Origin: an uncultured Bacilli bacterium
GTDB taxonomy: Bacteria > Bacillota_I > Bacilli_A > RF39 > UBA660
Length of the DNA: 18,953 bases
Direction: 5' to 3'
NCBI GenBank assembly: GCA_904502155.1
Contig: CAJGDV010000012.1
Location: 1-18,953 of the forward strand
Below, one piece after another: positions 7,650 through 14,989 of the stretch; the first letter of the stretch is position 1; every line of letters starts with the position of its first letter. The translations under genes and the position numbers were made by a program. The notes under the pieces were generated by a model that was given only the letters and a program-made list of their open reading frames with translations, was not told the DNA's origin and did no database searches.

Positions 7650-8366
7650 ATGAAAAATCAATTTGTTGCTATTAATGGTAAATTACAATCAATAACTAAA
7701 AAAGAAGCTAAAGAAATTATTATTGATTTAGGGGGAAGCTTTCAAGCTAATATAAATAGTAAAACGACAATTGTAGTAAACGGTAAAAATCCAATTAAAA
7801 AGAAAAAACAAATAGTTAAAGATCTAATTAAAAAAGGTCAAGATATAAAAGTTATTACAGAAGAAGAATTTATTGAATTAATTAATGAATCAGATCAACC
7901 TGGATTTGTAAAAACTAGATTAGTATTTGCAATAATACTTGGTTTAATCGGTATTATTGGTATGAGAACTTTATTTGGAAAATTATTTATTATATTATCA
8001 GCTATAACAATAGTCCCTAAAATTGCAGATAATTATTTAAATAATATAGTATTTAAAATTGTAGTTCCTGTTTCACTTGTTATGGTTGCTATAACATTAA
8101 ATATTGAAACAACAATTTATAAAATAAATGGAAATTGGCAAACAAGTACAATGGCACTTGAAATAGGAGATAAAGAATCTACAATTGATGTAATCGATAG
8201 TGAAGGAAGACATACATTAAAAGGTAAAAACAAAATAAAAGACGGAAAATTTATTATTACTACAAATTATAAAACATATGAATATGAATACGATGCTAAA
8301 AATGATACATTATGTTATTTATATAAGAATGGTAATTGTAGATTTTATTTAAAAAGATATAAATAA
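7650..8366 (+). CDS. Membrane-anchored BRCT-domain protein
   Basis: A 238-aa protein with an unusual architecture. Residues 1-77 form a BRCT domain like the one at the C-terminus of bacterial DNA ligase LigA: FVAINGKLQSITKKEAKE, then DLGG, SKTTIVV and IKVITEEEFIELI at the expected spacing. About three hydrophobic segments follow (roughly 91-107, 112-126 and 134-152). The C-terminal domain (about 155-238) is beta-rich, with INGNW, TLKGKNKIKDGKF and CYLYKNGNCRF, and resembles small lipocalin-like extracellular domains without a firm match. With the BRCT domain inside, an odd number of helices would put the C-terminus outside. BRCT domains bind DNA ends or phosphopeptides, so this could link the membrane to DNA or a phosphoprotein (inference). 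The start is the ATG at 7650; the ATG at 7642 is out of frame. Confidence 0.8.
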   Translation: MKNQFVAINGKLQSITKKEAKEIIIDLGGSFQANINSKTTIVVNGKNPIKKKKQIVKDLIKKGQDIKVITEEEFIELINESDQPGFVKTRLVFAIILGLIGIIGMRTLFGKLFIILSAITIVPKIADNYLNNIVFKIVVPVSLVMVAITLNIETTIYKINGNWQTSTMALEIGDKESTIDVIDSEGRHTLKGKNKIKDGKFIITTNYKTYEYEYDAKNDTLCYLYKNGNCRFYLKRYK

Positions 8367-8395
8367 TTGACATGAATTTTATTTTATGATATTCT
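8367..8395 (+). promoter_or_regulatory. Consensus promoter of the T-box operon
   Basis: TTGACA (8367-8372), a 17-nt spacer, then TATTCT (8390-8395) preceded by TGA (extended -10). It begins directly after the stop codon of the BRCT gene, with no terminator between them. Transcription should start near 8402. Confidence 0.8.
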
Positions 8396-8401
8396 CAATT
8401 T

Positions 8402-8618
8402 AACGAGGAAATATTTGATAATGATAAAATACAATAAATATTTAATTTGAAACTAGAAATTTAGTGGCTGATGAAAACTAAACAAATTAAATAATATAAT
8501 TACATATTTTTAAATCAAATCCGATAATTCGGTTATAAATGAAGAGATATAGGTTCCTATAAGTAAGGTGGTACCGCGCATAATGCGCCCTTACAATTTA
8601 GGGGCCTTTTTATTTTAA
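8402..8618 (+). ncRNA. T-box riboswitch leader, probable tyrosine specifier (UAC)
   Basis: The conserved T-box AAGGTGGTACCGCG lies at 8565-8578. Upstream, AAATAT (8409-8414) can pair with ATATTT (8504-8509) to close Stem I. The Stem I apical loop GGCTGATG (8465-8472) is closed by TAGT/ACTA. The triplet TAC at 8501-8503, just before the closing arm and followed by A, sits where the specifier codon belongs and encodes Tyr, matching tyrS downstream. CCGATAATTCGG (8521-8532) is a short hairpin in the Stem III region. A terminator follows (GCGCCCT...AGGGGC and a T run, about 8585-8618). Uncharged tRNA-Tyr should stabilise the antiterminator and switch on the operon. Specifier assignment is by eye. 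Confidence 0.9.
8585..8618 (+). terminator. T-box regulated terminator
   Basis: The GCCCT arm (within 8586-8592) and AGGGGC (8600-8605) pair imperfectly and are followed by CTTTTTATTTT. The 5' arm lies just after the T-box sequence, so terminator and antiterminator would be mutually exclusive. Confidence 0.7.
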
Positions 8619-8630
8619 AAAGGAGATAGT

Positions 8631-9257
8631 ATGAAAAGAATAATATTTGATGTAGATAATACTTTAATTAAATGGAAAAATGAATATGTTAGTGCACTTG
8701 AAAAAACAATGAAAGAGTTTAATGTTGAAGCTACTGTAGAAGAAGTAAATAAAGTAATTGATATGCAAGAAGAATTACATGATATTATGGATAGACAGTT
8801 AATGCTTAATGATATTAATAAAATGTGTAATTTAAATTTAACAATTGATTTTATTGATCGATTAATGGTAAACCAAGGTGAAATTTCTGAAATTGATGAA
8901 GAAGTTATTGAAACACTTGAATATTTAAAAGATAAATATGAATTATATGTTTTAACAAATTATTTTAAAGAACCACAAATTGGAAGATTAAAAAAAGCTA
9001 AAATACTTGATTATTTTAGCAAAATAATAGGAGGCGATGACGCCTTAATTAAACCACATAAAGAGATTTTTATGCTAGCATGTGAGGGAATAGACCCTAG
9101 TGAAGCAACAATGGTAGGTGACCATGCTATGCGTGATATAAAAGGTGGTATAGATGCAGGATTAAAAGTTATCCAAATAGATTATTTTAATAAATATGAA
9201 GATAACAATGAATATCCTTTAATTAGAGAATTTAAAAAATTAAAAGATTTATTATAG
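8631..9257 (+). CDS. HAD-superfamily hydrolase
   Basis: A 208-aa haloacid dehalogenase-like phosphatase. Motif I is FDVDNTL with nucleophile D7 and acid/base D9. A helical cap follows (about 15-80). Motif II is VLTNYF, motif III the Lys in IKPHKEIF, and motif IV MVGDHAMRDIKGG. All catalytic residues are present. The cap type and size resemble YjjG-like nucleotidase and related small-molecule phosphatases; the substrate cannot be read from sequence. It is the first gene after the T-box, with AGGAG (8621-8625) as ribosome site, and is separated by 10 nt from deoC. Pairing with deoC suggests handling of nucleotide or sugar phosphates (inference), though its expression would follow tRNA-Tyr charging. 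Confidence 0.88.
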   Translation: MKRIIFDVDNTLIKWKNEYVSALEKTMKEFNVEATVEEVNKVIDMQEELHDIMDRQLMLNDINKMCNLNLTIDFIDRLMVNQGEISEIDEEVIETLEYLKDKYELYVLTNYFKEPQIGRLKKAKILDYFSKIIGGDDALIKPHKEIFMLACEGIDPSEATMVGDHAMRDIKGGIDAGLKVIQIDYFNKYEDNNEYPLIREFKKLKDLL

Positions 9258-9267
9258 GAGGGTTTTT

Positions 9268-9912
9268 ATGGAATTAAATAATTATATTGAACACACTAAT
9301 TTAAATAATACTGCAACATTTGAAGATATTGAAAAACTATGTAAAGAAGCTATTAAATATCATTTTAAAACGGTTTGTGTTCATCCATTTTATGTTGGAG
9401 TAGTTAAAGAATATTTAAAAAATACAAACATTAATGTTTGTACTGTTGTTGGGTTTCCACTTGGTATGAATACAATGCAAGTAAAACAATATGAAGCTAT
9501 TGATGCTACTTCAAAAGGTGCTGATGAAATTGACATGGTAATTAATATTGCAGCACTTAAAAATAAAGATTATGATTATGTTAAAAATGAAATTGAAGAA
9601 ATAAGAGATGCAATCGGTGGTAAAACACTAAAAGTTATTATTGAAACAAGTTTACTTACTGATGAAGAAATTATTAAAATGACAAAAATTTGTAATGATA
9701 CATTTGTTAATTATGTTAAAACTAGTACAGGATTTAATGGAAAAGCTACTAAAGAAGCAGTAAAATTAATAAATGATAATAAAGAAGATTATATTGAAAT
9801 TAAAGCTAGTGGTGGAATAGATAGTCTATCTAAAATGGAAGATATGATAAATAATGGGGCTACTAAAATTGGTACATCACATGGCGTTAAAATTATGAAA
9901 GAAGGTAATTAA
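9268..9912 (+). CDS. deoC: Deoxyribose-phosphate aldolase
   Basis: A 214-aa class I aldolase that cleaves 2-deoxyribose 5-phosphate to glyceraldehyde 3-phosphate and acetaldehyde in deoxynucleoside catabolism. Family landmarks are IEHTNL near the start, VCVHPFYV, TVVGFPLG, DEIDMVINIAALK, IIETSLL, the Schiff-base lysine K151 in YVKTSTGF, and the second active-site lysine K179 in IKASGGID. Length is close to the usual ~220 residues and nothing is missing. The ribosome site AGGAGGG precedes ATG 9268. Downstream, tyrS begins one base after the stop, so the three genes form a tight operon under the T-box. No other pentose or nucleoside catabolism gene is nearby. Confidence 0.95.
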   Translation: MELNNYIEHTNLNNTATFEDIEKLCKEAIKYHFKTVCVHPFYVGVVKEYLKNTNINVCTVVGFPLGMNTMQVKQYEAIDATSKGADEIDMVINIAALKNKDYDYVKNEIEEIRDAIGGKTLKVIIETSLLTDEEIIKMTKICNDTFVNYVKTSTGFNGKATKEAVKLINDNKEDYIEIKASGGIDSLSKMEDMINNGATKIGTSHGVKIMKEGN

Positions 9913-9913
9913 T

Positions 9914-11152
9914 ATGACATTATGGGAAGAATTAGAATACAGAGGAGTTATTAAAGACGTAGCAGGAGAAGAAGAATTAAAGAAAAAACTAAATAATGAA
10001 TCTATCTCATTTTACTGGGGAACAGACCCAACTGCAGATAGTTTACATATCGGACATTACTCATCATTAGTTACAGCTAAAAGACTTGCTAAACATGGCC
10101 ACAAAGCTATTTTATTAGTAGGTGGAGCTACAGGTTTAATTGGTGATCCACGTCCTACAGCAGAAAGAGAAATTATTTCATACGAAACATTAAATCAAAA
10201 TTTACAAAAATTAAAAGCACAAGTTCAAAAATTATTTGGAAATGAAAATGTTGAAGTAGTTGATAACTACGACTGGACAAAAAATATGGATTATATTTCT
10301 TTCTTAAGAGATATTGGTAAATATATAAATGTTAATTATATGCTTAATAAAGATATTATCGCAAGAAGACTAGATACAGGTATAACTTATGCTGAATTTA
10401 GTTATACTTTAATCCAAGGAAATGACTTCTTACACTTATTTGAAAACAAAAACTGTATCTTACAAGCTGCAGGAAGTGACCAATGGGGTAATATTACAAC
10501 AGGTATAGATTTAATCAGAAAGAAAACAGGAAAAGAAGCATATGGATTTACAATGCCTTTAGTTTTAGATGCTAATGGAAATAAATTTGGTAAATCTGAG
10601 GGTAATGCTTTATGGCTTGATATAACTAAAACATCAGCATATGAATTATACCAATACTTATTTAATTCAAGCGATGAATTAGTTGAAAGTTACCTTAAAA
10701 TATTTACTTTCTTATCTAAAGAAGAAATTGAAGATATAATGAGTAAACATAAAGAAAGTGAACACTTAAGACTAGCTCAAAAAACTTTAGCATTCGAAGT
10801 TGTAAAAGATATTCACTCAGAAGAAGAAGCTTTAAAAGCTATTAAAATATCGCAAGGATTATTTGGTGGTGCTGTAAGTGAATTGTCTGTTAAAGATATT
10901 GAAGTAGCATTTAAAGGTGTTCCTACATTCGAAGTAGAAGAAGGTATTACTTTACTTGATTTACTTGTTAATAATGGTGTAGCTCAAAGTAGACGTGAAG
11001 CTCGTGAATTTTTAAATGCTGGTTCTATCGTTATCAACGATGTTAAACATCAAGATGAAAACGAAGTTATTACTAAAGATATTGCCATTGAAGGTAAAAT
11101 ACTAGTAATAAGAAGAGGTAAGAAAAAACAATTTATAGCTAAAATTAATTAA
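9914..11152 (+). CDS. tyrS: Tyrosyl-tRNA synthetase
   Basis: A 412-aa class I aminoacyl-tRNA synthetase that charges tRNA-Tyr. The ATP-binding HIGH motif is exact at H45-IGH48 (ADSLHIGHY), and the KMSKS loop reads K224-FGKS. Substrate-pocket motifs such as YMLNKD, TYAEFSYTLIQGNDFLHLF and AAGSDQWGNITTG are present. An S4 RNA-binding domain (about 345-410, GVAQSRREAREFLNAGSIVIND) ends the protein. Length is typical of bacterial TyrS. It starts one base after the deoC stop, with GAAGG inside deoC as ribosome site. It is the gene that explains the Tyr-specific T-box 1.3 kb upstream. Confidence 0.98.
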   Translation: MTLWEELEYRGVIKDVAGEEELKKKLNNESISFYWGTDPTADSLHIGHYSSLVTAKRLAKHGHKAILLVGGATGLIGDPRPTAEREIISYETLNQNLQKLKAQVQKLFGNENVEVVDNYDWTKNMDYISFLRDIGKYINVNYMLNKDIIARRLDTGITYAEFSYTLIQGNDFLHLFENKNCILQAAGSDQWGNITTGIDLIRKKTGKEAYGFTMPLVLDANGNKFGKSEGNALWLDITKTSAYELYQYLFNSSDELVESYLKIFTFLSKEEIEDIMSKHKESEHLRLAQKTLAFEVVKDIHSEEEALKAIKISQGLFGGAVSELSVKDIEVAFKGVPTFEVEEGITLLDLLVNNGVAQSRREAREFLNAGSIVINDVKHQDENEVITKDIAIEGKILVIRRGKKKQFIAKIN

Positions 11153-11176
11153 AAATCACTTTATAGTGATTTTTTA
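11151..11176 (+). terminator. Intrinsic terminator of the tyrS operon
   Basis: AAAAATCACT (11151-11160) pairs with AGTGATTTTT (11165-11174) around TTAT, ending in a T run. It overlaps the last two bases of the tyrS stop codon. Confidence 0.88.
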
Positions 11177-11255
11177 TTGTAAAATTTATAAACAATCAAG
11201 ATATTGCGAGGTTTAATATTATCCTAAAATTCAAATGATAAAGATAAATAAATGA

Positions 11256-11293
11256 CACTAAATTTTCTTAATTAGACAAAAAAATATTTAGTG
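11256..11293. repeat. Inverted repeat around the distal lon promoter
   Basis: CACTAAAT (11256-11263) is repeated inverted as ATTTAGTG (11286-11293), 22 nt apart. The pair flanks the -35 box and touches the extended -10. It could be an operator; it matches neither the CIRCE nor the CtsR consensus. Chance is possible in this AT-rich DNA. Confidence 0.35.
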
Positions 11294-11300
11294 GTATAAT
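11273..11300 (+). promoter_or_regulatory. Distal promoter upstream of lon
   Basis: TAGACA (11273-11278), a 16-nt spacer and TATAAT (11295-11300) preceded by TGG (extended -10). It is one of the best promoter matches in the window, yet it points directly into a terminator-like hairpin. Confidence 0.7.
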
Positions 11301-11337
11301 ACAGGTGCTTTATAACAAAAGCATTTGTATTTTTTTT
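11301..11337 (+). terminator. Terminator-like hairpin in the lon leader
   Basis: ACAGGTGCTTT (11301-11311) can pair with AAAGCATTTGT (11318-11328), two G.U pairs, loop ATAACA, followed by ATTTTTTTT. From the distal promoter only the inner TGCTTT/AAAGCA stem would be transcribed. It may be an attenuator, or the end of an unrecognised small RNA from 11177-11300, where I see nothing else. Confidence 0.55.
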
Positions 11338-11348
11338 AGGCATTATTC

Positions 11349-11409
11349 TTGATATTTAAGGGGTTTTATAATATACTAGAAATCAATTTCTCGTTTATTA
11401 AAAGAGGTG
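11349..11409 (+). promoter_or_regulatory. Proximal lon promoter, inverted repeat and ribosome site
   Basis: TTGATA (11349-11354), a 17-nt spacer and TATACT (11372-11377) form a good promoter. Directly after it AGAAAT-CA-ATTTCT (11378-11391) is a perfect short palindrome over the expected start point, a possible operator. The ribosome site AGAGGTG (11403-11409) precedes ATG 11416. Confidence 0.6.
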
Positions 11410-11415
11410 CAGGTT

Positions 11416-13740
11416 ATGAAAACAAACTTACCAGTAATTGTACTAAAAGGTATAATACTTCTGCCTCATAATGATATAAGATTTGAGGTAGACACAAAAG
11501 CAACAAGTAATTTAATGGATATTGTTGAAATGTTCCATGATAATAAAATTCTTGTTGTTAGTCAAATAAATCCATTAGAAGAAAATCCTAATATTAATCA
11601 ATTACCAAAAACTGGTGTTATTGGTACTATTAGAAATAAAATTGATCTTCCAAATGGAAAAACAAGAATTGTTGTAAGTGGTGAAGTAAGAGCAAGTGTA
11701 ATTGAATATGTAAGTACATCAAAAGAAAATGACATCATAGAATCATTTATAACGCCAGTTCATGTACAAGAAGTATCTAGTAATGAATCAGAGGTATTAA
11801 TAAGAAAATTACATAAAGAACTTGAAAATTACATTATAAAAGTATCTTATGTTAGTAACAGCATATTAAGTGTAATAGAATCAGTAAAAGATTTATCAAA
11901 AATTACTGATATTATTGCACCACAATTGCCAATCGATTTTGATAGAACTAGACAATATCTTAATCAATTTTCACCAATTAAAAGAACAGAAATGATTTTA
12001 GAAGATATTTATAAAGAATTAGAAATGTTTAATATGGAAAAAGCATTAGATAAACGTATTAGACATGAACTAGAATCAAGCCAAAGAGAAATGATTTTAA
12101 GAGAAAAACTTAAAATTATAAAAGACGAATTAGGTGAATCATCATTAAAAGAAGATGAAATTACAAATATGAGAGAAAATTGTAAAACACTTTCATTACC
12201 TAATGCAATAAGAAAAAGATTAGAACATGAAATAAATCGTTTCGAGTTACTAAATCCAGCAGCACCAGAAATAAATGTAACAAAATCATATATTGAATGG
12301 CTTTTAAATTTGCCATGGAATTATTCAACTAAAGATAATGATAATTTAAGAACAATAAGAAAATTATTAGATGAATCACATTATGGTTTAGAAGAAGTAA
12401 AACTAAGAATTATTGAATATATTGCTGTATCTAAAATGACTAATAATTTAAATGGACCTATTTTATGTTTAGTAGGACCTCCAGGTGTAGGAAAAACATC
12501 TTTAACTAAAGCTATAGCTAATGCTATAAATAGAAACTTTGTTAAAATGTCTGTTGGTGGTCTTTATGATGAATCTGAAATTAGAGGAAATAGAAGAACA
12601 TATTTAGGAGCTAATCCTGGTAAAATAATTCAATCAATGAGAAAGGCTGGAAGTATTAATCCTGTTTTCCTAATTGATGAAATTGATAAAATGACAAAAG
12701 ACCAAAAGGGAGATCCAGCAGCAGCATTATTAGAAGTATTAGATCCAGAACAAACTTTTCAAGATAATTTTTTAGAAGAAGAATATGATTTATCAAATGT
12801 TATGTTTATAGCAACAGCTAATGATCTAGAAAATATTCCAGGTCCTTTAAGAGATAGATTAGAAATTATTGAATTAAAAGGATATACTGAATTAGAAAAA
12901 CTAGATATTGCTAAAAAACATTTAATACCATCAATAATTAAAGAACATGGTTTATTAAGTGATAATATAAAATTTGATGATGAAATAATTATTTATATAA
13001 TTAATCATTATACAAAAGAAGCTGGAGTAAGAGAACTTAGAAGACAAATATCAAAAATAATAAGAAAAATTGTAACATCAATTGTTACAACAAATATAAA
13101 AGTTAATGGTTTAGTAATAAACAAAAATAATATTGAAAAATATTTAGGAAGACCAAAATACTTTTATAACCATAATAATATAAACCAACTTGGAGTAGTA
13201 AACGCTTTAACATATACTAATTTTGGTGGTGAAGTATTACCAGTTGAAATTAGTTATTTTAAAGGAAATGGCCAAATAATTTTAACAGGTAATCTTGGCG
13301 ATGTATTAAAAGAAAGTGCTAAAATAGCAATAAGTTATTTAAAAGTTAATGCTAAAAAATTTAATATTGATTATGAATTACTATGTAATTCAGATATTCA
13401 TATTCATATTCCACAAGGTGAATCAAGAAAAGAAGGACCATCAGCTGGAATTACAATTACAACAGCATTAATAAGCATATTTACAAACAATAAGATACCA
13501 AGAAATTATGCAATGACAGGGGAAATATCACTACGAGGAAACGTTTTACCAATAGGCAGTTTAAGAGAAAAAACAATAGGGGCTGTAAAACATGGCATAG
13601 ATACTATTTTCATTCCAGATGAAAATAGCAAAGACTTAGAAAATATACCAGATGAAATCAAACAAAATGTAAAATTTATTCCTGTTAAAAATTATATAGA
13701 AATATATAATTATATATTTAAAAAAAAGGAGAATAAATAA
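11416..13740 (+). CDS. lon: ATP-dependent protease LonA
   Basis: A 774-aa cytoplasmic AAA+ protease that degrades misfolded and regulatory proteins; the length equals that of Bacillus LonA. The N-terminal substrate domain (about 1-200) is followed by a helical linker, Walker A GPPGVGKT (354-361), Walker B LIDEIDK (D421-E422), sensor segments around ATANDLENIPGPLRDR, and the C-terminal peptidase. The catalytic dyad is S676 (GPSAGIT) and K719 (REKT), 43 residues apart as in E. coli Lon. The frame also opens at GTG 11407, but that codon is part of the ribosome site, so ATG 11416 is preferred. The stop overlaps the next start by one base (TAATG). No CtsR or CIRCE operator is visible upstream. Confidence 0.97.
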   Translation: MKTNLPVIVLKGIILLPHNDIRFEVDTKATSNLMDIVEMFHDNKILVVSQINPLEENPNINQLPKTGVIGTIRNKIDLPNGKTRIVVSGEVRASVIEYVSTSKENDIIESFITPVHVQEVSSNESEVLIRKLHKELENYIIKVSYVSNSILSVIESVKDLSKITDIIAPQLPIDFDRTRQYLNQFSPIKRTEMILEDIYKELEMFNMEKALDKRIRHELESSQREMILREKLKIIKDELGESSLKEDEITNMRENCKTLSLPNAIRKRLEHEINRFELLNPAAPEINVTKSYIEWLLNLPWNYSTKDNDNLRTIRKLLDESHYGLEEVKLRIIEYIAVSKMTNNLNGPILCLVGPPGVGKTSLTKAIANAINRNFVKMSVGGLYDESEIRGNRRTYLGANPGKIIQSMRKAGSINPVFLIDEIDKMTKDQKGDPAAALLEVLDPEQTFQDNFLEEEYDLSNVMFIATANDLENIPGPLRDRLEIIELKGYTELEKLDIAKKHLIPSIIKEHGLLSDNIKFDDEIIIYIINHYTKEAGVRELRRQISKIIRKIVTSIVTTNIKVNGLVINKNNIEKYLGRPKYFYNHNNINQLGVVNALTYTNFGGEVLPVEISYFKGNGQIILTGNLGDVLKESAKIAISYLKVNAKKFNIDYELLCNSDIHIHIPQGESRKEGPSAGITITTALISIFTNNKIPRNYAMTGEISLRGNVLPIGSLREKTIGAVKHGIDTIFIPDENSKDLENIPDEIKQNVKFIPVKNYIEIYNYIFKKKENK

Positions 13741-14357
13741 TGAATTACACTAATGAAAAATTAATAGCAAATTTAGTTTTTGGTACATCAATAAAAACTA
13801 AATTAGAAAATATGACATTTGATGAAAATTTTATTAATGATTTAAAAATATATGTTGAAATGATGTCAAACAATCAATATCTTAATAAAAGAATGCAAAA
13901 TAACATATATATGCTTATTGAAAAATTAAGAGAAACTAATAAAGCAAACTGGGATGATTTAAATGATATAATTAGTCTTAATAATCGTGCTACAGATAAA
14001 AATATTCTTTTATATTATTTTTCAGAATATATTAAAAGAAAAAACATCGAATATGATCAAATTAGTATTCGCTTTGAATATGAAGATTTTTTAGAGCAAG
14101 ATTTAACATCATTATATAATTCAATCGTTAAAGATTATGATTATTTAACATTATTACAAAATGCTAGTTTAGAAGATGAAAATTTTACAAACACTGTATT
14201 ACCAGTATTAATGAAAGATGAAACATTTAAATACTGTCTAAATGGATTTAAAAACGATAAAGTAGAAAGTATTAAAGATAAATTAGATTATATTAAAGAA
14301 CTAGAAAATCCTAGTATTTTAAAAAGTATAAAAAAAATATTTAAAAAAAGAAAGTAG
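13740..14357 (+). CDS. Unknown protein translationally coupled to lon
   Basis: A 205-aa protein I do not recognise. It looks soluble and mostly alpha-helical: no signal peptide, no membrane helix, many Asn, Lys, Asp and Leu residues, one cysteine (in FKYCLNGF), and a strongly basic tail (SIKKIFKKRK). No catalytic motif is evident. Its ATG overlaps the lon stop (TAATG) and the ribosome site AAGGAG lies inside the lon 3' end, so it is made together with Lon. In Bacillus the gene after lonA is the GTPase engB (ysxC); this protein has no GTPase motifs and is not that gene. A Lon-associated or spore-related role is possible only by position. A terminator overlaps its stop codon. Confidence 0.75.
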   Translation: MNYTNEKLIANLVFGTSIKTKLENMTFDENFINDLKIYVEMMSNNQYLNKRMQNNIYMLIEKLRETNKANWDDLNDIISLNNRATDKNILLYYFSEYIKRKNIEYDQISIRFEYEDFLEQDLTSLYNSIVKDYDYLTLLQNASLEDENFTNTVLPVLMKDETFKYCLNGFKNDKVESIKDKLDYIKELENPSILKSIKKIFKKRK

Positions 14358-14377
14358 TATAAAAACTACTTTTTTTT
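14351..14377 (+). terminator. Intrinsic terminator overlapping the stop codon
   Basis: AAAGTAGT (14351-14358) pairs with ACTACTTT (14365-14372) across ATAAAA and runs into T residues to 14377. The TAG stop (14355-14357) lies in the stem. Confidence 0.82.
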
Positions 14378-14390
14378 AATATATTTTTTT

Positions 14391-14404
14391 AGGAGATGAT
14401 AAAA
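14391..14404 (+). promoter_or_regulatory. Ribosome site that decides a TTG start
   Basis: AGGAG (14391-14395) runs directly into an ATG (14396-14398). That ATG is too close to serve as start, while the in-frame TTG at 14405 is correctly spaced. Confidence 0.65.
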
Positions 14405-14989
14405 TTGAAAAAAATTGTACCATTTAAAAAAGAATTATTTTTTAAAGATAATATAGCTGAAGTAACAAGTATTTCCTTAGAACACTCACTTCATAAAGAT
14501 AATAATAGTGTTACAGGAGAATTTTATATTAATGGTGAATATAAAGTTACTAATGTAAGTAGTTCAGTAGATCGCTTTGAATTTACTGTTCCTTTTGAAA
14601 TAGCATTAGACGAAAAATATGATACTAAAAATGCTATTGTTGATATAGACGATTTTTATTATGAAATTTTTGATTCTAATGTCCTTTTAATTAATGTTGA
14701 GGTTAGAATTGATAAATTAGAAGAAGTAAGAGAGATAATTGAATTTGAAGAAGAAGAACCCATTATTTTTAAAGAAGAAATAAAAAAGGTAAAAGAATAC
14801 TTTCATGAAGAAGAAATAAAAACAACAAAAAATGAATATGTTACTTATAAAATATATATAGTAAAAGAAAACGATACATTAGATACAATATTAGAAACAT
14901 ATAATGTAGATAAAGAAGAATTATCTAAATATAATGTTTTAGATAGTATAAAAATAGGAGATAAAATTATAATCCCATATTATGATTAA
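14405..14989 (+). CDS. SpoVID-like spore coat morphogenetic protein with LysM domain
   Basis: About 194 aa from the TTG start. Residues 1-105 resemble the N-terminal beta-rich domain of SpoVID: PFKKELFFKD, SISLEHSL, GEFYINGEYKV, FTVPFEIAL, and VDIDDFYYEIFDSNVLLINV. An acidic stretch (about 106-142, rich in Glu) links to a C-terminal LysM domain (about 147-194, YKIYIVKENDTLDTIL...LDSIKIGDKIIIPY). In Bacillus, SpoVID sits on the forespore surface, binds SpoIVA and directs coat encasement. This protein is far shorter (B. subtilis SpoVID is about 575 aa) because the long central acidic region is missing. It overlaps the YsxE-like gene by 8 nt, the same neighbour as in Bacillus. An alternative is a general LysM envelope protein, but the N-terminal resemblance and the neighbour argue against that. 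Confidence 0.8.
   Translation: MKKIVPFKKELFFKDNIAEVTSISLEHSLHKDNNSVTGEFYINGEYKVTNVSSSVDRFEFTVPFEIALDEKYDTKNAIVDIDDFYYEIFDSNVLLINVEVRIDKLEEVREIIEFEEEEPIIFKEEIKKVKEYFHEEEIKTTKNEYVTYKIYIVKENDTLDTILETYNVDKEELSKYNVLDSIKIGDKIIIPYYD

Noticed and set aside
11153..11415. CIRCE or CtsR operator in front of lon
   Set aside because: Neither the TTAGCACTC/GAGTGCTAA repeat nor the GGTCAAA heptad repeat is present.
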